5,357 nt of DNA from an uncultured bacterium (lineage in GTDB: Bacteria; Desulfobacterota; Desulfovibrionia; Desulfovibrionales; Desulfovibrionaceae), in the NCBI GenBank assembly GCA_905215675.1, contig CAJMRA010000190.1, positions 1 to 5,357 on the forward strand. The letters run 5' to 3'. Below are positions 1 through 3,859 of the stretch, piece by piece. Made by a program: the position numbers and the translations under genes. The first letter of the stretch is position 1. The number at the start of each line of letters is the position of its first letter. Below the pieces are notes generated by a model that saw nothing but the letters and a program-made list of their open reading frames with translations, did no database searches and was not told the DNA's origin.

Positions 1-28
1 CTTTTCAAAGGTTATGTGTCGCCTATAT

Positions 29-55
29 TTTCTATTTATTTGAAATAAATAGAAA
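29..55. repeat. Perfect 13-bp AT-rich palindrome
   Basis: The left arm at 29-41 (TTTCTATTTATTT) is exactly complementary to the right arm at 43-55, with a single G at 42 between them. The arms contain only one C/G pair. It could be a rho-independent terminator-like element, an operator for a regulator of a gene outside the window, or a cruciform-prone spacer. The sequence does not decide between these. Confidence 0.6.
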
Positions 56-74
56 TATTAGTGTTAACAGGCCC

Positions 75-95
75 TAGAGCGTTTCACCTTGGAAA
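75..95 (+). repeat. Candidate dispersed intergenic repeat, left copy (TAGAGC...)
   Basis: This 21-nt stretch begins TAGAGC and ends GAAA. It matches 5284-5304 at 16 of 21 positions without gaps, in the same orientation. Both copies lie just beyond the ends of the two transcription units of the window. This may be a small intergenic repeat family, but two copies are weak proof. Confidence 0.35.
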
Positions 96-129
96 AAGGA
101 AAAACACGAGGCGGCGGCACCGCGCCGCC
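93..129 (-). terminator. Candidate terminator of the riboflavin operon (GC stem, then U-rich)
   Basis: Read on the minus strand, GGCGGC (complement of 124-129) can pair with GCCGCC (complement of 110-115). After a 5-nt spacer come two runs of five T (complement of 100-104 and 93-97). The stem is short but all GC. The gap before the U tract makes this weaker than a textbook intrinsic terminator, and the hairpins at 143-166 and 186-210 may contribute. Confidence 0.4.
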
Positions 130-142
130 CGGCCCGGGGCGA

Positions 143-166
143 GCGGAGAAAACGCGTTTTTTCCGC
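143..166. repeat. Near-perfect 12-bp inverted repeat
   Basis: Positions 143-154 (GCGGAGAAAACG) pair with 155-166 (CGTTTTTTCCGC) at 11 of 12 positions, meeting at a central CGCG-type core with no loop. It is the second of the stem-forming elements after nusB. No U tract follows directly, so its role in termination is uncertain. Confidence 0.5.
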
Positions 167-185
167 AAAAACGACAGGCCGTAAG

Positions 186-210
186 GTTTGAAACGCACCG
201 CGTTTCAAAC
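186..210 (-). terminator. Perfect 11-bp hairpin just after nusB
   Basis: Positions 186-196 (GTTTGAAACGC) and 200-210 are exact inverse complements separated by a 3-nt loop (197-199). The hairpin begins about 10 nt past the nusB stop codon on the minus strand. It is therefore the first structure in the 3' end of the operon transcript and could stabilise that end or contribute to termination. It lacks an immediate U run, so intrinsic termination here is not certain. Confidence 0.45.
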
Positions 211-219
211 GGAAAACGG

Positions 220-708
220 TTAGGCGGGCGGCTGATCGCGCGCTTCCAGCGAACCGTCCTCAAGGGCTCTGGCCGCGGCGTCCAGGACGCCGTTGACGAA
301 ACTGACGGCGTTGTCTTCGCCGAACTGACGCGTCAGTTCCAGCGCCTCGTTGATGGCGACCTTGGCGGGCACGTCCTGCCGGTAGAGCATTTCGTACAGG
401 GCCAGCCGCAGCAGGGTGCGTTCCACGCGGCCCAGCCGATCCACGCGCCAGTTGCGGGAAAAGCGGCCGATAAGCTCGTCAAGATCGGCATTCCTGAGCC
501 AGACGCCGTGCACCAGTTCCCAGGCAAAGCCTTCTTCGGTCTGCGGGGCGTCGTCCGCGTCGCCGTCCGACCCGGGAGGGGCGGGGAAAAGACGAAAGGC
601 CCGGCGCACGTCTTCCTCGCCCGAAATATCGGCAAAGGAAAGGCTGTAGAGAACCTGAAACGCCTGCGCGCGGGCCGCGCGGCGACCGCTGTTCTTGCTC
701 TTGCTCAT
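220..708 (-). CDS. nusB: Transcription antitermination factor NusB
   Basis: This 162-aa protein has the NusB layout. The N-terminal RRAARAQAFQVLY (residues 9-21) matches the arginine-rich RNA-binding start of the family. The core NW at 86-87, ER-x-LLRLALYEML at 96-108, VPAKVAINEALEL at 113-125 and the C-terminal FVNGVLD at 137-143 are all NusB signatures. NusB binds boxA RNA with S10 (NusE) and supports rRNA antitermination in the cytoplasm. It is somewhat longer than typical (about 140 aa) because of an acidic, proline- and glycine-rich insertion at about residues 42-59 and a polar C-terminal tail. The ATG at 708 lies 3 nt after the ribH stop. A GGAG about 12 nt upstream, inside ribH, may serve as the ribosome site. 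It is last in the operon, a placement after ribH that is common in bacteria. Confidence 0.95.
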   Translation of the reverse strand: MSKSKNSGRRAARAQAFQVLYSLSFADISGEEDVRRAFRLFPAPPGSDGDADDAPQTEEGFAWELVHGVWLRNADLDELIGRFSRNWRVDRLGRVERTLLRLALYEMLYRQDVPAKVAINEALELTRQFGEDNAVSFVNGVLDAAARALEDGSLEARDQPPA

Positions 709-711
709 GGA

Positions 712-1182
712 TTACAGCTGCTCCAGCACGCGGATGGTTTCCAGCATGGCGGCCGCGGCCTCCACGCCCTTGTTGCCGCCCTTGGAACCGGCGCGTTCGA
801 TGGCCTGTTCGATGCTGTCGCAGGTAAGCAGGCCGAAGCCGACGGGCAGATCATATTCGAGGGTCACATGCGCGATGCCCTTGCTGGCTTCGGCGCAAAC
901 GTAGTCGAAGTGGGGGGTTGCGCCGCGAATGACGGCGCCGAGGGCCACGATGCCGTCGTATTTGCGGGAAGCGGCCAGCTTCTTGCAGACGAGCGGCAGT
1001 TCAAAAGCGCCGGGAATGCGCACCAGGGTGATATTTTCGGCAGGCAGGCCGTGGCGTTCGAGATAATCCACGGCGCCGCCCACGAGGCGATCGACGATGA
1101 AGTCGTTGAAGCGGGTCGCTACAATGGCGATGCGCAGGCCCTGGGCGTTCAACTGGCCCGCAATGGTGGTGGGAGTGGTCAT
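712..1182 (-). CDS. ribH: 6,7-dimethyl-8-ribityllumazine synthase (lumazine synthase)
   Basis: RibH condenses 5-amino-6-ribitylamino-uracil with 3,4-dihydroxy-2-butanone 4-phosphate to give lumazine, the penultimate step of riboflavin synthesis. The 156-aa length is normal. Seen in the sequence: the substrate-site RFN at residues 24-26, PGAFELP at 57-63, the active-site stretch LGAVIRGATPHFDYV at 81-95 with the family's catalytic histidine at 91, PVGFGLLT at 113-120, and ERAGSKGGNKG at 129-139 with the phosphate-site arginine at 130. All key positions look intact, so it should be active and form the usual multimer. The start is well supported: TAAGGAG, formed partly by the ribE stop codon, lies 8 nt upstream of ATG. 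Confidence 0.97.
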   Translation of the reverse strand: MTTPTTIAGQLNAQGLRIAIVATRFNDFIVDRLVGGAVDYLERHGLPAENITLVRIPGAFELPLVCKKLAASRKYDGIVALGAVIRGATPHFDYVCAEASKGIAHVTLEYDLPVGFGLLTCDSIEQAIERAGSKGGNKGVEAAAAMLETIRVLEQL

Positions 1183-1190
1183 GCGATATG

Positions 1191-1196
1191 CTCCTT
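1191..1196 (-). promoter_or_regulatory. Shine-Dalgarno of ribH overlapping the ribE stop
   Basis: The complement of 1191-1196 reads AAGGAG and shares two bases with the TAA stop of ribE (1195-1197). The spacing to the ribH ATG is 8 nt. It fixes the ribH start and suggests coupled translation of ribE and ribH. Confidence 0.8.
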
Positions 1197-1860
1197 AGAG
1201 GAAACCGTTTTGCAGTAAAAGATCGTAGCTGACGCCGGAGGTCCGCCCGCCGGGCCGTTCTCCGGCCTGTTCGCGGCACTGGAACTGACGGCGGACATAC
1301 TTGCCGAGAACGTCCGTTTCCATGTTGACGCGGGAACCGGGACGCCACCCGCCCATGACGGTGCGGCGCTGCGTATCGGGAATGACGTTGACGGTAAGGC
1401 TGTCCATGCCGCACTCGTTGATGGTGAGGCTGATGCCGTCCAGCGTGACGGAGCCCTTGGGAATGACTTCCGGCGCGAATTCCGGGGGAAAGTTCAGCGT
1501 GCAGCGCAGGGACTGCCCCGCGCGGTCGAGCCGGGCCACGGTGGCGACGCAGTCCACATGGCCGCTGACGATATGGCCGCCGAGGCGGCTTCCCAGTTGC
1601 AGGGCCCGTTCCAGATTGACGCGCGCGCCGGTGCGGAGCGCGCCGAGGGTCGTCCGGGACAGCGTTTCCGCCGAGGCGTAGGCGGTGAACAGGCTTTCCT
1701 GATGCTGTTCCACGGACAGGCACGCGCCGTTGACGGCAATGGATTCGCCATCCACGATGTTTTCCAGCGGGAAGAGCGGGGCGATTTCGAGGCGGCATTC
1801 GGACGCGCCCCTGACAAGGCGGCGGATTTCTCCCATGCCCTGAACAAGACCGGTGAACAT
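1195..1860 (-). CDS. ribE: Riboflavin synthase, alpha chain
   Basis: Riboflavin synthase dismutates two lumazine molecules into riboflavin and the RibD product, which is recycled. The 221-aa protein has two lumazine-binding repeats. Repeat 1 begins MFTGLV (1-6) and includes GESIAVNGACLSV (38-50, with C47) and NLERALQLGSRLGGHIVSGHVD (82-103, with H101). Repeat 2 includes GSVTLDGISLTIN (136-148, with S144) and VNMETDVLGKYV (178-189, with D183). C47, S144 and D183 correspond to residues regarded as important in E. coli RibC. The start was set at MFTGLV, almost invariant in this family, rather than an in-frame ATG 54 nt upstream. This start overlaps the ribD stop as TGATG, implying translational coupling. 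The usual histidine of the IPHT motif in repeat 2 is aspartate here (IPDT, 160-163). The symbol is ribE in Bacillus-style naming and ribC in E. coli. Confidence 0.96.
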   Translation of the reverse strand: MFTGLVQGMGEIRRLVRGASECRLEIAPLFPLENIVDGESIAVNGACLSVEQHQESLFTAYASAETLSRTTLGALRTGARVNLERALQLGSRLGGHIVSGHVDCVATVARLDRAGQSLRCTLNFPPEFAPEVIPKGSVTLDGISLTINECGMDSLTVNVIPDTQRRTVMGGWRPGSRVNMETDVLGKYVRRQFQCREQAGERPGGRTSGVSYDLLLQNGFL

Positions 1861-3002
1861 CAGCGGCTTCCCCCGGTGACGGGCCGCAGGCGCAGATGCA
1901 CGTCGCCGTCGCACAGGCGCACATCCGTGACGCGGAGGCCGATGGCCTCGTCCATGGACGCGGGGCTGCGCCCCTGGAGCAGGGGGGCGGCTTCATTGTC
2001 GCCCAGAACCCGCGGCGAAAGGTGAAGGAGAAATTCGTCCACAAAGCCGGATTCCAGCAGCGACGTTCCCAGCTTGCCGCCGCCTTCGCACAGGATATAG
2101 GGGCAGCCCAGATCCTGTCGCAGCAGTTTGAACAGGGCGGCGAAGTCGGGGCGTCCGTTGTTTCCCGGGCCGACGGAAAAGACCCGCACGCCCTTTTCGC
2201 TCAGGGCATGGGCGACGGTGGAGGCGCAGGCCGCCGGGGAGACGAAGAAAATGGTGTCCTGCGGGCGGTCGCGCAGCAGCTGGAAGTCCGCGGCGGGCTG
2301 GGGCAGGCGCGACGTGAGGATGCAGGCCAGCGGCTGGCGGTCCGTGGGGACGTTGCGGGCCGTGAGGGCGGGATTGTCGGCGCGGAAGGTGCCGCCGCCG
2401 ATGAGAACGGCGCCGCCGCAATGGCCGATGCCCGCGCGCAGCAGGTGCACGTTGTGGTGGGAGGCCGCGTTGGAGATTTGCTGCCGCTGCCTGTTGCGGG
2501 TGGAGATGCGCCCGTCAAGGGTGGACGCCAGCTTGAGGATGACGTAGGGGCGCTGTTCCGTCTGCCAGACGAGAAAGTCGGCGACGAGATCGCGGCATTC
2601 CTGCTCCAGCACGGGGCCCACCACCTCAATGCCCGCGTCGCGCAGGCGCTCCAGACCTCCCGCGGCCCTGGGATTGGGATCGCGCAGACCGAAGACCACG
2701 CGGGAGATGCCCGCGGCCACAAGTGCCTCGCTGCAGGGGGGCGTCTTGCCGTGATGGTTGCACGGCTCAAGCGTGACGACCATGGTGGCGCCGCGCGGGT
2801 CTATGCCCTTGGCGCGGGCGTCGGCCAGACATTCGATTTCGGCGTGAGGCTGCCCCGCCGCATGGTGATAGCCTTCGGCCACGATGCGGCCGTCGCGCAG
2901 CAGCACCGCGCCCACCGTCGGATTGGGGCAGGCGAACCAGCGCCCCTGCTCGGCGAGCGTCACGGCGCGGCGCATCGCTTCGTCATAAGAGATGTCAGCC
3001 AT
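1860..3002 (-). CDS. ribD: Bifunctional diaminohydroxyphosphoribosylaminopyrimidine deaminase / 5-amino-6-(5-phosphoribosylamino)uracil reductase
   Basis: RibD deaminates the pyrimidine made by GTP cyclohydrolase II and then reduces its ribosyl side chain with NADPH. The 380-aa length is normal for the two-domain enzyme. The deaminase domain (about 1-148) has PNPTVGAV (26-33), the zinc and catalytic HAE at 53-55, and EPCNHHGKTPPC at 79-90, giving H53, C81 and C90 as zinc ligands and E55 as proton shuttle. The reductase domain starts at RPYVILKLASTLDGR (151-165) and shows LIGGGTFRADNP, the EGGGKL nucleotide-site loop and VDEFLLHLSPRVLG. The stretch that is SQWI in E. coli RibD reads RQQI here (173-176), and a nearby arginine is histidine (182), so the reductase site is unusual. 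The ATG overlaps the upstream dCMP deaminase by 8 nt; the stop overlaps the ribE start. Confidence 0.95.
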   Translation of the reverse strand: MADISYDEAMRRAVTLAEQGRWFACPNPTVGAVLLRDGRIVAEGYHHAAGQPHAEIECLADARAKGIDPRGATMVVTLEPCNHHGKTPPCSEALVAAGISRVVFGLRDPNPRAAGGLERLRDAGIEVVGPVLEQECRDLVADFLVWQTEQRPYVILKLASTLDGRISTRNRQRQQISNAASHHNVHLLRAGIGHCGGAVLIGGGTFRADNPALTARNVPTDRQPLACILTSRLPQPAADFQLLRDRPQDTIFFVSPAACASTVAHALSEKGVRVFSVGPGNNGRPDFAALFKLLRQDLGCPYILCEGGGKLGTSLLESGFVDEFLLHLSPRVLGDNEAAPLLQGRSPASMDEAIGLRVTDVRLCDGDVHLRLRPVTGGSR

Positions 3003-3468
3003 GAATCTCCACCGCCTTGGGCGTAAAGGGGAAATGTTCCACGGTCACTCCGGCTTCCCGCAGCATGTCCGCCGCCAGATCATCGGGATAATACTCGCTG
3101 TAGTAGATGTGGCGGATGCCGCAGTTGATCAGCATCTTGGCGCAGAGGCCGCAGGGGTGCGTGGTGCAGTAGAGTTCCGCATCCCGGATGCTGATGCCGT
3201 GGACGGCGGCCTGAATGATGACGTTCTGTTCGGCGTGAAGTCCGCGGCAGATTTCGTGGCGCTGTCCCGAGGGAATGCTGAGGCGCTCGCGCAGGCAGCC
3301 CGTCTCCAGGCAGTGGGGCACGCCCGCGGGCGCGCCGTTGTAGCCGGTGGCAAGGATATGCTTATCCTTGACGGCAATGGCGCCGACCTTGCGGCGGGTA
3401 CAGGTGGAGCGTTCGCTGACAAGATACGTAATGTTCATGAAATAGTTCGGCCATGGCATGCGTTGCAT
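2995..3468 (-). CDS. Deoxycytidylate (dCMP) deaminase, ComEB-like
   Basis: This 157-aa zinc-dependent deaminase of the cytidine/dCMP family likely converts dCMP to dUMP, feeding thymidylate synthesis. Seen in the sequence: an STCTRRKVGAI entry motif (21-31), GYNG (42-45), the zinc and catalytic HAEQN at 78-82 (H78, E80) and HPCGLC at 104-109 (C106, C109). CLRE...SGQRHEICRG between GYNG and HAEQN is typical of dCMP deaminases rather than tRNA or guanine deaminases. The ATG at 3468 is preceded by GAGAG 7 nt upstream; an in-frame ATG three codons later is a less likely alternative. It leads the operon and its end overlaps the ribD start by 8 nt. It shares the fold of the RibD N-domain, but a role in riboflavin synthesis is not implied. 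Substrate specificity is inferred from family motifs. Confidence 0.9.
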   Translation of the reverse strand: MQRMPWPNYFMNITYLVSERSTCTRRKVGAIAVKDKHILATGYNGAPAGVPHCLETGCLRERLSIPSGQRHEICRGLHAEQNVIIQAAVHGISIRDAELYCTTHPCGLCAKMLINCGIRHIYYSEYYPDDLAADMLREAGVTVEHFPFTPKAVEIHG

Positions 3469-3492
3469 AATCGTACTCTCTGGATTGAGCGC

Positions 3493-3521
3493 AGTTTACA
3501 CGCAGGAGCCGAAAAAGCCAA
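3493..3521 (-). promoter_or_regulatory. Candidate sigma-70 promoter of the riboflavin operon
   Basis: On the minus strand TTGGCT (complement of 3516-3521) is followed after exactly 17 nt by TAAACT (complement of 3493-3498). Each matches four of six consensus bases. Transcription would start about 18 nt upstream of the dCMP deaminase ATG, leaving a very short 5' leader with room for a ribosome site but not for a riboswitch. Confidence 0.45.
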
Positions 3522-3622
3522 GTCTGCCGCGCGCCTTCGGCCCGGCCGGAGGACGTCTTTCGCCGCTTTTTTTCCCGATTGTCCGATCGGCGGGGGCCCG
3601 GCCGGAAATTGCACATTCCCTT

Positions 3623-3649
3623 TTGCATTCTCGTGCTTTTTTCTATACT
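3623..3649 (+). promoter_or_regulatory. Weak candidate promoter of the GGDEF gene
   Basis: An AT-rich island in this GC-rich spacer contains TTGCAT (3623-3628) and TATACT (3644-3649) with a short 15-nt spacer. TACTAT at 3647-3652 would give an 18-nt spacer. Either way the messenger would have a leader of roughly 190 nt before the ATG at 3849. Confidence 0.35.
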
Positions 3650-3667
3650 ACTATAAGGGACGACCGG

Positions 3668-3721
3668 CCCCTGCCTGCCCGGTTGCGGACCTTTCCCGTT
3701 CTCCGCATGCGGCGGCAGGGG
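3668..3721 (+). other. Nested inverted repeats in the GGDEF leader
   Basis: An outer stem pairs CCCCTGCC (3668-3675) with GGCAGGGG (3714-3721), a perfect 8 bp. Inside it TGCGGA (3684-3689) pairs with TCCGCA (3702-3707), a perfect 6 bp. A competing 10-bp palindrome CCGCATGCGG lies at 3703-3712. The whole is followed by AAAAA. It would fold in the 5' untranslated RNA of the plus-strand gene if transcription starts near 3655. It matches no riboswitch class I recognise. Confidence 0.4.
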
Positions 3722-3799
3722 GAAAAACGTCCGGCTGCAAGACCGCTCTTTTTCGGAGGGGGCAGCGCGGATAGTGCAGGGAGGCGGCCTTTCTCTGTC

Positions 3800-3859
3800 A
3801 TGTGCCGCCGCATGGTCGACGATTCCTTTTTGTTGTCGGTGTATTGTCATGACAGATAA
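3800..3859 (+). CDS. Possible 19-codon upstream peptide overlapping the GGDEF start
   Basis: An ATG at 3800 opens a 19-codon frame (MCRRMVDDSFLLSVYCHDR) whose TAA at 3857-3859 lies just inside the GGDEF gene, overlapping its ATG at 3849. An AGGGAGG at 3778-3784 is the best ribosome site nearby, but 15 nt from this ATG, longer than usual. If translated, it could deliver ribosomes to the weakly signalled GGDEF start. No homology is recognised and it may not be translated at all. Confidence 0.2.
   Translation: MCRRMVDDSFLLSVYCHDR

Larger units (their letters stand above)
1..219. other. Intergenic region downstream of nusB, rich in inverted repeats
   Basis: No credible gene is visible here. The first 60 bases are strikingly AT-rich compared with the GC-rich genes around them and contain a perfect AT-only palindrome. 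Positions 75-210 contain several inverted repeats (110-129, 143-166, 186-210) and three copies of the octamer GCGTTTCA or its complement. The region follows the nusB stop codon, so it probably ends the riboflavin operon transcript. The long plus-strand open frame starting here is an antisense shadow of nusB and ribH. Confidence 0.7.
3469..3848. other. Divergent intergenic region between the rib operon and the GGDEF gene
   Basis: This 380-nt stretch holds a candidate minus-strand promoter (3493-3521), a weak plus-strand promoter region near 3623-3657, GC-rich inverted repeats (for example 3534-3552), a T7 run at 3567-3573, a nested hairpin at 3668-3721, and a small plus-strand open frame at 3800-3859. 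I looked for an FMN (RFN) riboswitch reading towards the rib operon and for a GEMM c-di-GMP riboswitch in front of the GGDEF gene and recognised neither. Confidence 0.6.

Noticed and set aside
61..1218. 385-codon plus-strand open frame opposite nusB and ribH
   Set aside because: It is the antisense of two clearly recognised genes, has no recognisable domain, and is typical of long shadow frames in GC-rich DNA.
1861..1914. Upstream start for ribE adding 18 residues
   Set aside because: The extension is arginine/alanine-rich and lies within ribD, while MFTGLV at 1860 is the near-invariant start of riboflavin synthase and forms a TGATG overlap.
1896..3026. 376-codon plus-strand open frame opposite ribD
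   Set aside because: RibD on the minus strand has full motif support; the antisense translation is low-complexity glycine/alanine-rich without family motifs.
3534..3573. Plus-strand terminator (stem 3534-3552 followed by T7 at 3567-3573)
   Set aside because: The T run is 14 nt from the stem and no plus-strand gene lies upstream to be terminated.
3469..3848. FMN riboswitch (RFN) or GEMM c-di-GMP riboswitch
   Set aside because: I looked on both strands for the conserved cores and found none; only unclassified stems are present.
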